Shown here piece after piece: positions 1 to 8,599 of a DNA stretch of 64,000 nt (its first letter is position 1; each line of letters opens with the position of its first letter). The position numbers and the translations under genes were made by a program. The stretch comes from Streptomyces sp. V4I8 (GTDB taxonomy: Bacteria > Actinomycetota > Actinomycetes > Streptomycetales > Streptomycetaceae), in contig NZ_JBGCCN010000004.1 of NCBI RefSeq assembly GCF_041261225.1, forward strand, positions 62,001-126,000, written 5' to 3'. The notes under the pieces were generated by a model that made no database searches, was not told where the DNA came from, and saw only the letters and a list, made by a program, of their open reading frames with translations.

Positions 1-192
1 CATGTTCCCGTGGATGAACCCACCGTGCGCGTCTTCTACGAGCTCTACACGGACCGGGAGGCCTTCGCCCGGCACGAGGAACAGCCGCACGTAAGGCGTT
101 TCCTGGGCGAGCGTGAGCAATATCTGGCCGGCACAGAGGTGACGTTCCTCGATGAAGTGGCAGGCAAAAGACCCACGCAGCCCGGAACTTAG
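1..192 (+). CDS. C-terminal part of an antibiotic biosynthesis monooxygenase (ABM) domain protein
   Basis: The reading frame is open from the first base, so the gene begins outside the window. A GTG at 10 is available but would leave only a 60-residue fragment. The visible residues follow the end of the ABM (dimeric alpha/beta barrel) fold: a Tyr-Glu-Leu-Tyr strand, a Thr-Asp-Arg-Glu-Ala-Phe turn, and a His-x5-Pro-His-x-x-Arg-Phe helix. ABM proteins are small quinone-forming monooxygenases or general reactive-species-detoxifying proteins. Nothing in the window gives it a pathway. The family is recognised by pattern only and the substrate is unknown. Confidence 0.6.
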   Translation, partial: HVPVDEPTVRVFYELYTDREAFARHEEQPHVRRFLGEREQYLAGTEVTFLDEVAGKRPTQPGT

Positions 193-254
193 CGCTGCAG
201 CAACTCGCGAAATGCGGGCGCCCGTTGCGAACGGCCGAGCGTCGGGGCGGCAGG

Positions 255-1766
255 TCAGCCGGTGAACCCGGCGGTGATGGAAGTGAACTTCCAGGCTTCG
301 TGATCGGTTCCGGAGCAGTGCCCGACCGTGCCGCCGTTCGGGCAGGGGCGGTCACGGTTGACCGACCAGAAGGCCAAGCGGCCAATGTGGTGGGAGTTGG
401 CCCAGTCCCGGATTCGAGTCCAGGTCTCGGGGGTGTTGATCTCACCGCCGTCACTGCGGCCGTTCATGCCGGAGATGCCTACGTGGGCGTAGGCGATGGC
501 ATCGTTCCAACCGAAGGTGCTCTTCAGCTTGTTCTTCAGGACCTCGGTCGCGTTGACCGTGGCGCCGTAGATGTCCGCGCCGCCGCCGATGTCGAAGGGC
601 ATGATGGTAAAGACGTCGATGTTCGCCTTCAGCTCGGCGGCTCGCTCGATGAGGCGGTTGCCCCACGGATTCTTGGTGAGGCTGCCGAAGGTGACGATGG
701 TCTTCAGGCCGGGATTGTTCTGCTTGACGATCTTGAGGGCGCCCAGAATGCGGTCCTGGACGGCCGGGTTCTCGAATTCGTCGGTGTTCTCGATGTCGAC
801 GTCGATGGCCTTGAATCCGTAAGCGTCGATCACCTTCTGATATGCGTCGGCCAACGCTTCCGGGGATGGGCAGTTGGGGCCGAGCTTGTTGCCGCTCCAG
901 CCGCTGATGGACGGAATGACGTCGCCGCCGGCCGCGCGGATCGCATTGATGGTTTCCCGATGGGCCGCATCCATGAGCGGGCCATTGTTCCAGGCGGGCT
1001 GGCAGCCACCGGAGGCATGGATGAAAGCCATGGAGAAGGTCTTGATCCCGGTCTCTTTCATCACTGTGGAGACGTCGGGCATCCTTTGGTTGAGGTTGAG
1101 GTAAGGCGTCGCCGGGCTGAGGGCACCCGCCTGGGCGGGCGCGACGGACTGCCCTTGGTGCGCGGCCTGGGGCTTGCCGGCCGCGTTCGTGGGCTCAGTG
1201 TTCATCGGCCCCTGGGCTCCGGCGACCGCTGCTGGAGGACGCTGACCTGCGGTGGCATCCGCCTGGCTCTGCGTGGAGCTCGGAGAGCCCACGCCAGAGT
1301 GGCTGCTCTGCTGGGCCTGACGTGCGAACTCCGCGAGCTGCCACCGCTGCTGCGGCGTGAGCCGGGCGAGTTCCTGCCGCTGCTGCGGGGTGAGCCGGGC
1401 GAGTTCCTGCCGCTGCTGCGGGGTGAGCGTCGCCAGGTCCTGCCGCTCTTGCGCCGTAAGTCCTGCCAATGCCGCGCATTCCTGCGGGGTCAGCTGGGCA
1501 AGTTGGTTCCGCTCCGCCGGGGCAAGTTGCGCCAGTTCCTGCCACTCCTGTGGCGTCAGTTGCTGTGTGTGTGCGGGGCATGCCGGTGTCGTGGCCCCTT
1601 TCACCTGTAGCGACGAAATCTGCGCTGCAGGCTCGGCTGCGTACGAACTCGTCGCGGCCGTCAGAATCAATCCCGCGGAGACAGGCGCGGTGATGGCACC
1701 CAGCTTCAAGGCCTGCTGCTGCCTCAGAGCCCGCCCTCTACGCACCCTCTTGTGACGTGCCGCCAC
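255..1766 (-). CDS. Secreted GH18 chitinase with N-terminal 11-residue repeat stalk
   Basis: Predicted exported glycoside hydrolase family 18 enzyme of 503 residues. The start is GTG at 1766 because GGAGG lies 5 nt upstream; an in-frame upstream start at 1811 lacks this. The N-terminus has a run of Arg, a hydrophobic core and Ser-Tyr-Ala-Ala, a typical Sec signal. Residues about 69-145 are seven copies of an 11-residue unit (consensus xLTPQxRQELA), followed by a Gln/Ser/Ala-rich linker. The catalytic domain (about 215-503) holds the GH18 signature DVDIE near residue 322, whose last Glu is the acid/base. This domain type hydrolyses chitin or related beta-1,4-GlcNAc polymers outside the cell. 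The repeat stalk may act as a spacer or wall contact (inference). The product could be an inactive chitin-binding homologue, but the catalytic motif is intact. Confidence 0.85.
   Translation of the reverse strand: MAARHKRVRRGRALRQQQALKLGAITAPVSAGLILTAATSSYAAEPAAQISSLQVKGATTPACPAHTQQLTPQEWQELAQLAPAERNQLAQLTPQECAALAGLTAQERQDLATLTPQQRQELARLTPQQRQELARLTPQQRWQLAEFARQAQQSSHSGVGSPSSTQSQADATAGQRPPAAVAGAQGPMNTEPTNAAGKPQAAHQGQSVAPAQAGALSPATPYLNLNQRMPDVSTVMKETGIKTFSMAFIHASGGCQPAWNNGPLMDAAHRETINAIRAAGGDVIPSISGWSGNKLGPNCPSPEALADAYQKVIDAYGFKAIDVDIENTDEFENPAVQDRILGALKIVKQNNPGLKTIVTFGSLTKNPWGNRLIERAAELKANIDVFTIMPFDIGGGADIYGATVNATEVLKNKLKSTFGWNDAIAYAHVGISGMNGRSDGGEINTPETWTRIRDWANSHHIGRLAFWSVNRDRPCPNGGTVGHCSGTDHEAWKFTSITAGFTG
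1332..1562 (-). repeat. Seven tandem 33-bp repeats inside the chitinase gene
   Basis: The DNA encodes seven consecutive 11-residue units. Two neighbouring copies around 1360-1425 are almost identical at nucleotide level, while the outer copies have diverged. This suggests expansion by slippage or unequal crossing over. The encoded units are Gln/Leu/Arg-rich and probably helical. Confidence 0.8.
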
Positions 1767-2484
1767 ACCATCCTCCAAACAGACCCAATTGAGACAGGCA
1801 GACGCCACCACTGGCCTTTAGAGCTGAAGTAACCTGTAGGCCGCACACGCGACCAACCCCGAACGCGTTTCCGTTGATTTCGCCTTCCAGTCGGCTGTGC
1901 ACTCCAACTCCATCATGCAGAACAGCGCGTTGCCGGGCATGCCAAGGACGAAACAAAAGGAACCGCGCAGGCGTAAAAGTCTTGTGAGCCGCATGACAAG
2001 CGGCAGGGTCGGTCGGCCGCTTGTCAAACCAGCTCATCGTGCCGAGCGGTCCGAAGTACGGGCTGACGGTCGGCCGTAGCGCGTGCGAACCCTAGGGGTG
2101 CCGAAATGTGTTCTCTGTCATATGGAGGGGCAGGGGGAGGTGCCCACCCAGGGTCGCACTAAGTCAAAGTCTGCGCCATTGTCATGCTGCACAAATCTCT
2201 CGGGTGATCACCAAGCGTCCATTTGTTACGCAACTTACATGATCGAAGTCACGTGCTCCCTTACGTAACAGAGCCCTCAGCCGTCAGAGATGACGTCGTC
2301 AGCCTGGTGTGTTCTTCTGGGCTCACATCCGAAGCGAGCGTGGGCCGCCGGGCTGCTGTGCGCGTTGAGCGATGAATTCCAGGAGTCGGGATGGCGTTGA
2401 AGGTGGGATTTGGTCCTTGCCGCACATCGCTGTCTCGAGAGGCCAGTTGACCCACAGTATGGGAAAGGAAGGCATTTTCCGGGT
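1767..2484. other. Intergenic region between divergent genes, no supported gene
   Basis: About 700 bases separate the start of the chitinase from the start of the membrane protein. Short open frames exist on both strands but lack ribosome sites and recognisable protein features. A moderately AT-rich stretch near 2215-2270 could contain promoters. I see nothing more specific. Confidence 0.4.
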
Positions 2485-3234
2485 ATGCGCGAGACACCCG
2501 ACGCAGATCGCAAGCGGCTCGATCTGAGTGTCCCCCAGGTTGCCGGCAGTGCCGTGGCGGCAGTCGCAGCGGCCAAATTGGCGTCGTACTTCGGGGTGTA
2601 CGGCACAATTCTGGGCGCCGGTGTCGTCAGTGTCCTAGCCACGTGCGGGGACAAACTGTTCCAGCACTTCTTCAAGAGCACAGCAGAGCAGCTACGGGAG
2701 GCAAAGCCCACAGTTCATTCCCGGAAACAAGCACCACAGGCTCTGGGAGAGTTCACCGAACCGTCCATCCACCGCGCGCGCGTGAAGAGCTGGCGAAGGC
2801 CGGTAGTCGCGGCCACCGTCATCTTCGGCGTGACCATGGCCGGCATCACGACCTACGAACTCATGTCGGGTAGCAACTTCAGCGGCGGGACCGGTACGAC
2901 CGTCGGCGACGCCGTCACCCGACGGGGCTCGGCCTCGACGCCCGATCACCCCGCCAAGCCCCATCAGACGACGGCTCCTTCTGGCACTCCGTCCCACGAG
3001 CACATACCCGATGCCGACGATCAGGCAACTCTCACTACGACCCCGACGCCCAGTGCCACCCCGAGCGGAGATCCGAACGCCACGCCCGATGAAGAGCCGA
3101 GCGACAGCGCAAGCTCGTCCCCGCCTCTCACTCCCGAACCGGGCGGGACGGCCTCGACACCTCCGCCGACCTCAGAACCATCCACAAGCAGCCAAGCTGG
3201 AACGAGGGCTCCGCTCACGCAGGCACCTGACTGA
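2485..3234 (+). CDS. Two-helix membrane-anchored protein with long Pro/Ser/Thr-rich tail
   Basis: A 249-residue protein of a type common in Streptomyces, function unknown. ATG at 2485 is chosen because a purine-rich GGAAAGGAAGG lies about 12 nt upstream; the open frame extends back to a TTG at 2410 without a good site. A first Ala/Val/Gly-rich hydrophobic segment spans residues 17-53 and a second lies at about 102-123. The remainder is low-complexity Pro, Ser, Thr and Asp, as in wall-spanning or extracellular linkers. It is followed by a strong inverted repeat at 3273-3320 that probably ends the transcript. No catalytic motif is visible. Confidence 0.65.
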   Translation: MRETPDADRKRLDLSVPQVAGSAVAAVAAAKLASYFGVYGTILGAGVVSVLATCGDKLFQHFFKSTAEQLREAKPTVHSRKQAPQALGEFTEPSIHRARVKSWRRPVVAATVIFGVTMAGITTYELMSGSNFSGGTGTTVGDAVTRRGSASTPDHPAKPHQTTAPSGTPSHEHIPDADDQATLTTTPTPSATPSGDPNATPDEEPSDSASSSPPLTPEPGGTASTPPPTSEPSTSSQAGTRAPLTQAPD

Positions 3235-3272
3235 CGGGGCCGGACATCGGCGCTCTGCCACGGCTTTCGTGT

Positions 3273-3320
3273 CCGCAGGGTCTCGTACTTCACCGGGCCG
3301 GGTGGTACGAGACCCTGCGG
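3273..3320 (+). terminator. Hairpin terminator after the membrane protein gene
   Basis: A perfect 16-bp inverted repeat (3273-3288 with 3305-3320) surrounds a 16-nt loop. It lies 38 nt after the stop codon at 3234. There is no T-run, as is usual for Streptomyces terminators. Confidence 0.65.
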
Positions 3321-3623
3321 AGGGAAGGGACGGTTCCGGGCTCCATCCAGAAGAACAGAGTGCCCCGAGGCTCCCCTATGACGCCATGTCATCCATTCAG
3401 CCCAGCTCGGCAAGACGGCCACACCACGGCGCAAGCCGCTGGACGATCCCTACACGTACACGGCGCCTGGGCCCCGTGGTCACTTCCCCCGCAGATCCGA
3501 TCACCGACTATCAGGTCTGAGGGTGAGACCTTGTTCGCCGCGGCGTCATAGTTTGCCCGGCACGGGATCTACATGGGCAGGATGGAGTGTTGCGCATGCG
3601 CTCCGCCCTTTCGGTGAGGTGAA

Positions 3624-3664
3624 GAATCCGTCAGCCGGACGTGCTGGGTCCGGCTGACGGATTC
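3624..3664. terminator. Perfect 17-bp hairpin
   Basis: A perfect 17-bp inverted repeat (3624-3640 with 3648-3664) has a 7-nt loop. No supported gene ends right beside it, so the orientation is open. It may stop read-through or mark a small untranslated RNA. Confidence 0.55.
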
Positions 3665-3899
3665 GTGGCTGCGGCTCCGCGTCAGCGGTGTATACCCGCC
3701 CCGCACGCGAAGTTGTTTCGTACGCCGTGGCGAAGAAGGCCCACCGAAACCGGCCCTCGACGACCGCATCGTCAGTTCTGCGGTTGCCAAGGGCCGGGTG
3801 TCAGGTCAGCGGTGGTTACCGCCGATCGACGCCCGCAGTGGGCCGAACGTCCCCTCCCCGTCCGGCCCTCCCTGCGAACGCCCGCGCGAGCGCGCGGAA

Positions 3900-3938
3900 C
3901 CCTGGTGCCGACGTGGGGATCAGCCGTCGGCACCAGGG
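3900..3938 (-). terminator. Hairpin terminator after the small Cys-containing protein gene
   Basis: A perfect 13-bp inverted repeat (3900-3912 with 3926-3938) begins 4 nt beyond the stop of the minus-strand gene at 3943. Its position supports that gene being real. Confidence 0.6.
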
Positions 3939-3942
3939 AGTA

Positions 3943-4260
3943 TCAATGTCCATCGCCCGCCCTGCGTCGGAGCAGGCGAACGATCGTCCTGCCCAGCAGC
4001 TTCAGGGCAGAGGTCCCGCGAACAGCGGCCGTCCGCCATAAGCCGTCGGCTGGCTGCTTGGGCCGATCCACGCTCCTGGCGTCTGCATGGCCGCAACGAC
4101 CGTTCCATGCATACGAGCCCTCCTCCGAAGCACCCGCACAAGTCGCCGACCCCGCCCCATCGACGTCCATGGAGTCAGTGGACCCGGCTGCACCCTCGGG
4201 CAGCAACTCCTTGTGGCACCCGGCGCAGAAGTGTCGAGTGTCGGGGGAGCTGGAGGGCAT
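3943..4260 (-). CDS. Small hypothetical protein with an N-terminal CxxCH motif
   Basis: A 105-residue protein, not recognised. Support comes from context: a strong GGAAGGAAGG purine tract 4-5 nt before the ATG and a perfect hairpin just after the stop. The N-terminus has Phe-Cys-Ala-Gly-Cys-His-Lys, a possible half of a zinc site, with two further Cys downstream. The C-terminal 30 residues are basic (several Arg/Lys) and could form a helix. A TTA codon is present, so translation may depend on bldA. Several other frames are open across this stretch, so a non-coding explanation remains possible. Confidence 0.5.
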   Translation of the reverse strand: MPSSSPDTRHFCAGCHKELLPEGAAGSTDSMDVDGAGSATCAGASEEGSYAWNGRCGHADARSVDRPKQPADGLWRTAAVRGTSALKLLGRTIVRLLRRRAGDGH

Positions 4261-4965
4261 GGGTCCTTCCTTCCTCTACCTGCCGAGCGTCTCCGCGGCT
4301 CGCTGCTTGTATGACACTCCGACGGGCTGACTATTACGCTGGCTTGAGCCGGTTCGGGCGTGATCTCAGACACAATGAGCCGCTCAGCCTGCGTTGACCA
4401 GCGAGGACGCGTAGACACCCGTCCTGCGCTGTGGGCCTGCGGTGCGTTGCGGTACCGACTTGCGCACCCGGTTGTGACAGGGAGTGAACGGCCCGTCGGG
4501 CGGATGACTCCAGCAGGCACCGACAGCTCATCAGTCAAGGTCCGCGGCTTTAACGGGTAATTCAACCATTTGCATGAGAAGGTACCTTTGATGCTGTTTG
4601 ACCGCTTCGGTATTCAGACCTGCTTGGTCAGAATCCCGGCGCGTGAAGGGAGGCACCACGTGACGAAGCACCGCGTCACTGAGTTATTAGCGAGCTCTTA
4701 GGCCGGCCTTGGCGGCGGCGCACAGCCGCCGCCAAGGTTCCTGGGTCCAGGACGCCGGGTGATCGACCTTGTCCTCCGAAGGGACGACACGGCAGCCCGG
4801 ACACCACTCCAAGCGCCTCCCTCGCCGCCGGTCCGTGACTTTCGGGACGGGACCTTGGCTGGTTCCCAGGTTCGTGGCCAAAGGCGATGTCACCCGAATG
4901 ACGGACACCGGAATTCAGCTGATCAGGTCTCTTGGGCGGCATCAGGCGCCCACAAGAATCGCCCC
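4261..4965. other. Intergenic region, no supported gene
   Basis: Overlapping open frames run on both strands here, but none combines a ribosome site with plausible protein composition. The stretch probably contains the divergent promoters for the genes at 4260 (minus) and 4966 (plus). Confidence 0.35.
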
Positions 4966-5784
4966 ATGCCTTCAGACACTGGAACCCGGGCTCGACTGCG
5001 ACTCTTGTTCGTCGGCGGTCGCCCGGCGCTGCGAAGGGCCCTGGCGACCTCGTCACTGGCAGAGTTGGTCACCGATCCGGCCGACGCGGACTGCGCACTG
5101 GTCGATGTGGCTTCGCTGACTCCCACCGCGCATGCCTCGGCTTGCCGGTACCCTTTCCTCCCCTCGCTTCCCCTTGTCATCGTGTCCGCTCTCGGAGTCG
5201 ACCGACTGATGGGTGCCAGCCCGTATCTCGGAGAAGTCGCTCGTGCCGAGAACACCGCCGCGAAGGCCCGCGCGGATCACGTGGTCCTGCGCTGTGCCCC
5301 CATGGACGTGGATCTCGTTCAGATCGCCCGCCAGATCAAGGATTTCGCGGCCGTACGCGGCTCCTTCACCGATGCTCCTGTGCCCTGGCTCGCAGTGGAC
5401 GACCTCATCGAAGTCATCGCGGTGCTGACCACCGAACCGATGAAGCACACCGGCAACGTCTACGAGCTCACCGGCCAGGAGCTCGCAACCGTTCCCATGG
5501 TCGTCACCCAACTGGCTACTGCTCTCGGTTCCCGCGCCCAGTACCACTCACTCGGACCCGCCCAGCTCGTCGCGGCTTTGTGCAGCAGCGTCAGCTGGGA
5601 CTTTGACATGGCGTCCCGGGTTCCCGGTCACCAGCAGTGGATCGGCAGCGGTCTCCTCCCGAACCTGCTGATCGAGCAGACCTTGCGCCGGCCGGCTCGA
5701 TCACTGAACGCCTGCATCGCTCGAGCGGCGAGCACTGTCACCCGGCAGCGCACCACTCATCAGGACATCTCTGCGACCAAGTGA
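4966..5784 (+). CDS. NmrA-like NAD(P)-binding family protein
   Basis: A 272-residue protein resembling NmrA/SDR-a type nucleotide-binding proteins. The C-terminal half has the typical elements: a Val-Leu-Arg-Cys-Ala-Pro strand, Pro-Trp-Leu-Ala-Val-Asp-Asp-Leu ('VPWLAVDDL'), and Val-Tyr-Glu-Leu-Thr-Gly near residue 165. The N-terminal Rossmann loop, usually GxTGxxG, is reduced to Val-Gly-Gly-Arg-Pro, so cofactor binding may be weak or lost and the protein may be a sensor. ATG at 4966 fits the family length; the frame is open upstream to 4759 but that part looks non-coding. The gene ends 8 nt before the small frame at 5793 that is broken by an IS. Confidence 0.65.
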   Translation: MPSDTGTRARLRLLFVGGRPALRRALATSSLAELVTDPADADCALVDVASLTPTAHASACRYPFLPSLPLVIVSALGVDRLMGASPYLGEVARAENTAAKARADHVVLRCAPMDVDLVQIARQIKDFAAVRGSFTDAPVPWLAVDDLIEVIAVLTTEPMKHTGNVYELTGQELATVPMVVTQLATALGSRAQYHSLGPAQLVAALCSSVSWDFDMASRVPGHQQWIGSGLLPNLLIEQTLRRPARSLNACIARAASTVTRQRTTHQDISATK

Positions 5785-6006
5785 GGCCGTGCATGTGTGA
5801 TCAGGACGGAATTGCCGGTGCCGTGAACCCATGTGCGCACATCCCAGTGACCGAGAATGCGATGCTGACGACGCAAAGAGCACTCGTGTCGGCGTACACG
5901 TGAACGTGCATAGTCACGTACGGATGAACGTGCATAGTTCCTGATGTGTTGAGGGCCGGTGCCCTGCACTCTGCTGCCTGTTGTTCAAGGTTGCAGAGAG
6001 GGGTCG

Positions 6007-7428
6007 ATGGTGGTCTTGGACCCGCAGCGCTGGCTGGAACTCCGGCGTTTTCGTGGCCTGGTCGAGTCCGGGGCCATGAGCCTGTCGGAGGTTGCCAAGG
6101 AAACCGGGCTGAACTGGCGGACGGTCAGCAAGTACTTGTCTGCCGACGGGTCGGCGTCGCCGCCGCGTCGGACGGTGAGCGGGCAGCCACGCAGGCGGGT
6201 GGTCGATGAGGTCGCCCCGCTGATCGACGCGATGCTTCGGGCCGAGGTCCTGATGAAGGCCGCGGTGATCCACGAGCGGCTGGCCAAGGAGTACGGGTTC
6301 ACCGGCAACTACCAGCGGGTCAAGCTCTACGTTCAGGAAGCACGCCCGAGGATCGCCGAGGAACTGGGCATCACGCCGAGGGAACTGGCGGGGATGCACC
6401 GCCGGTTCGAGGTGATCCCGGGCGCCCAGGCGCAGGTGGACTGGGGTGATGAGGGCAAGACCCTCGCTCACCTGGGCATTCCCAAGGTCTACTCCTTCCA
6501 CATGGTGCTGTCGTACTCGCGTGACCCGTTCTGCTGCTTCACCACCAGCCTGGATCTGCAGACGTTCTTCGACTGCCACCGGCGGGCGTTCGCGCACTTC
6601 GGCGGGGTGCCGATGACGATCGTCTACGACCGCACCAAGACCGTCGTCCGCCGCCACGTCGCCCCCGGCGAGGCGGTCCCGCTGCACCCGGAAGCGGTCG
6701 GCTTCGCCGGCCACTACGACTTCGACATCGACGTCCTGGCCGCCTACCGGCCGCAGGGCAAGGGCCGGGTCGAGCGGCAGGTCCTGATCGTGCGCGACCA
6801 CGTCCTGTCCGGGCGGGCCTTCTCGTCCGTCGAGGAGATGGACGCGGCGTTCGCCGCGTGGGTGCCGCAGCGGCGGGCCCAGATCCACAAGACGCACCGG
6901 GAGGTCATCGGTGAGCGGGCGGCCCGGGACCACGCGGCCCTCAAGCCGCTGCCTCCGACGCCGTATCTGGTGGCCGAGCGGCATCTGCGGCCGGTCGGCA
7001 AGGACTGTCTGGTCGCCTTCGGCGGGAACCTCTACTCGGTGCCCGCCCGCAAGGTCCGCCCACGCCAGCTGGTGGAGATCAGGGCTACAAAGTCCCAGGT
7101 CATGCTGCACTCGACCGCCCCTGATGCCAGCGGGGAAACGCTGTTGGCCATGCACCCGCGGGCAGTCGGCCGCGGTGTCCGCATCGTGGAGGAGAAGCAT
7201 TGGGACGGTCTGCCCACCGGCCAGGGCCGCCGGACCACCAGCGGCGACGTCCCGCCCCAGCCTCGTCACGAGCGTGTCCCCGGCGAGGAAGCCGGTCCGC
7301 TGCAGGCCCTGCTGCACCGGGCCGCGGCCACCCGGATCGAGGTCGGCCGTCGGCCGCTGTCGGTCTATGACGAGCTGACCGGCACCCGTCCCTTCACCAC
7401 CCACCCGAGCACGAGGGAAACGTCTTGA
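6007..7428 (+). CDS. istA: IS21-family transposase IstA
   Basis: A 473-residue DDE transposase. ATG at 6007 is chosen because AGAGAGGGG precedes it by about 4 nt; the frame is open back to 5959. The N-terminus has a helix-turn-helix (about residues 25-50, Ser-Glu-Val-Ala-Lys-Glu-Thr-Gly-Leu-Asn). The RNase H-like core follows, with Gln-Val-Asp-Trp-Gly-Asp ('QVDWGD') as the first Asp, then Ile-Val-Tyr-Asp-Arg-Thr-Lys as the second and Gly-Arg-Val-Glu-Arg-Gln as the Glu. It cuts and joins the element ends with help from IstB. The stop codon overlaps the TTG start of istB. Confidence 0.93.
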   Translation: MVVLDPQRWLELRRFRGLVESGAMSLSEVAKETGLNWRTVSKYLSADGSASPPRRTVSGQPRRRVVDEVAPLIDAMLRAEVLMKAAVIHERLAKEYGFTGNYQRVKLYVQEARPRIAEELGITPRELAGMHRRFEVIPGAQAQVDWGDEGKTLAHLGIPKVYSFHMVLSYSRDPFCCFTTSLDLQTFFDCHRRAFAHFGGVPMTIVYDRTKTVVRRHVAPGEAVPLHPEAVGFAGHYDFDIDVLAAYRPQGKGRVERQVLIVRDHVLSGRAFSSVEEMDAAFAAWVPQRRAQIHKTHREVIGERAARDHAALKPLPPTPYLVAERHLRPVGKDCLVAFGGNLYSVPARKVRPRQLVEIRATKSQVMLHSTAPDASGETLLAMHPRAVGRGVRIVEEKHWDGLPTGQGRRTTSGDVPPQPRHERVPGEEAGPLQALLHRAAATRIEVGRRPLSVYDELTGTRPFTTHPSTRETS

Positions 7429-8195
7429 GCGAGCTGGTCTCCACCCGCGTCCGCAGCACGGCCGGCAAGCTCGGCCTGCCCCACCTGGCCGAAGCCATCA
7501 ACGAGTACATCCGGCGGGCCGACGAAGCGAAGATGGGCTACCTCGAGTTCCTCGACCTGGTCCTGTCCGAGGAACTCGCCGTCCGCGACGACCGGCGCTT
7601 CCGCCAGGGCCTGCGGCTGTCGAGGCTTCCACACCACAAGACGCTGGACGAGTACGACTTTTCGTTCCAGCCCGACCTCGACCCGCGCAAAATCAAGGAC
7701 CTCGCCACCCTCTCCTTCGTGGAAGCCAAGGCGAACGCGGCCCTGCTCGGGCCGCCCGGAGTCGGCAAGACCCACATCGCCATCGCCCTGGCCGTCGCGG
7801 CCTGCCGGGCCGGCTACTCGATCTACTTCACCAGCCTCGACGACATGGTCCGCAACCTCAAAACCGCCGAAGCCGCCGGCCGGCTGACCAACAAACTCGG
7901 CACCTACCTGCGGCCGAGTGTCCTCGTGGTCGACGAAGTCGGCTACCAGCCCCTCGAACGCGCGGAAGCAAACCTGGTCTTCCAGGTGATCTCCAAGCGC
8001 TACGAGAAGGGCTCCATCATCTTGACCTCGAACAAGACTTTCAGCGAGTGGGGCCAAGTCTTCGGCGACGAGGTCCTCGCCACCGCGATCCTCGACCGGC
8101 TCCTCCACCACTGCGAAGTCGTCCCCATCAACGGCCCGAGCTACCGACTCAAGAACCGCCTCAAGGCCATCGAGCGGGAAACCGAAGTGGCCTGA
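7425..8195 (+). CDS. istB: IS21-family ATPase helper IstB
   Basis: A 256-residue AAA+ ATPase that assists target capture by IstA. The Walker A motif GPPGVGKTH is at about residues 106-114 and the Walker B-like Val-Leu-Val-Val-Asp-Glu-Val-Gly is at about 166-173. The start is TTG at 7425, overlapping the istA stop and preceded by GAGGG, so translation is probably coupled. Length and motif order are normal for the family. Confidence 0.93.
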   Translation: MSELVSTRVRSTAGKLGLPHLAEAINEYIRRADEAKMGYLEFLDLVLSEELAVRDDRRFRQGLRLSRLPHHKTLDEYDFSFQPDLDPRKIKDLATLSFVEAKANAALLGPPGVGKTHIAIALAVAACRAGYSIYFTSLDDMVRNLKTAEAAGRLTNKLGTYLRPSVLVVDEVGYQPLERAEANLVFQVISKRYEKGSIILTSNKTFSEWGQVFGDEVLATAILDRLLHHCEVVPINGPSYRLKNRLKAIERETEVA

Positions 8196-8599
8196 CACCT
8201 CTGCACGTTCAAACGTACGCAGCTATGCACTTCAGCTCGTACGCCGACAACTCGTCGCGCGCCTGGCCGGAGAACAGTTGCCGGCCTTCACCGACGCCCT
8301 GGTGCCCGTACTGTCCGAAGCCAGGCGAATCGTCTGCATGAGCTCTGACGCCGACGACAACCGGACCTGTCACTGCCCGGAGGACTGCGCACGCCGGAGC
8401 CGGGTCAACCGGACTGCACTCCGGTGCACACCGCCTGTTCCTGGTGCGGAGAAGTCCTGGTTTGGCTCCTCCTTCGCCGCGAGGTTCACCAGACCACCGC
8501 GCTTGCCCAGCCGACCGTCGACCTGGGTCTGCTCGTAGGGCCACTGACCACACCGAGCCCACCCGATTCCACACCCCTGCCCCTGCGCCGGAGGCCATC

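Larger units (their letters stand above)
5887..8249 (+). mobile_element. Complete IS21-family insertion sequence
   Basis: The 2363-bp element carries istA and istB. Its ends are imperfect inverted repeats of about 50 bp that begin with TGTCGGCGTAC on both sides (5887-5897, and 8239-8249 in reverse). Subterminal TGAACGTGCATAG-type motifs occur twice at the left end and in degenerate form at the right, which is the multiple terminal-repeat layout of IS21. The 5-bp sequence ACTCG is duplicated at 5882-5886 and 8250-8254. Both genes look intact, so the element may still be active. Confidence 0.93.
5793..8538 (+). pseudogene. Small gene interrupted by the IS21-family element
   Basis: A frame starting at ATG 5793, preceded by GTGAGG, runs to 5886, where the IS21 element begins. 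Removing the element and one copy of its 5-bp duplication joins this frame, in register, to the frame that continues from 8255 to a stop at 8538. The restored product is about 126 residues. It has a helical N-terminal part (around Arg-Ala-Leu-Val-Ala-Arg-Leu-Ala-Gly-Glu) and a Cys-rich middle (CHCPEDC). I do not recognise the family. A second frame open from about 8424 also looks protein-like, so a frameshift near 8400 is possible. It lies between the NmrA-like gene and the SagB-type gene, and all three may once have been one operon. Confidence 0.55.

Noticed and set aside
3641..4397. Several overlapping 75-230 codon frames on both strands
   Set aside because: The sequences are Arg/Pro/Ser-rich and random-looking. 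Only the minus-strand frame 3943-4260 has a ribosome site and a terminator.
5914..7404. 496-codon open frame on the minus strand inside the IS21 element
   Set aside because: It is opposite istA and has no recognisable protein features, so it is a shadow.
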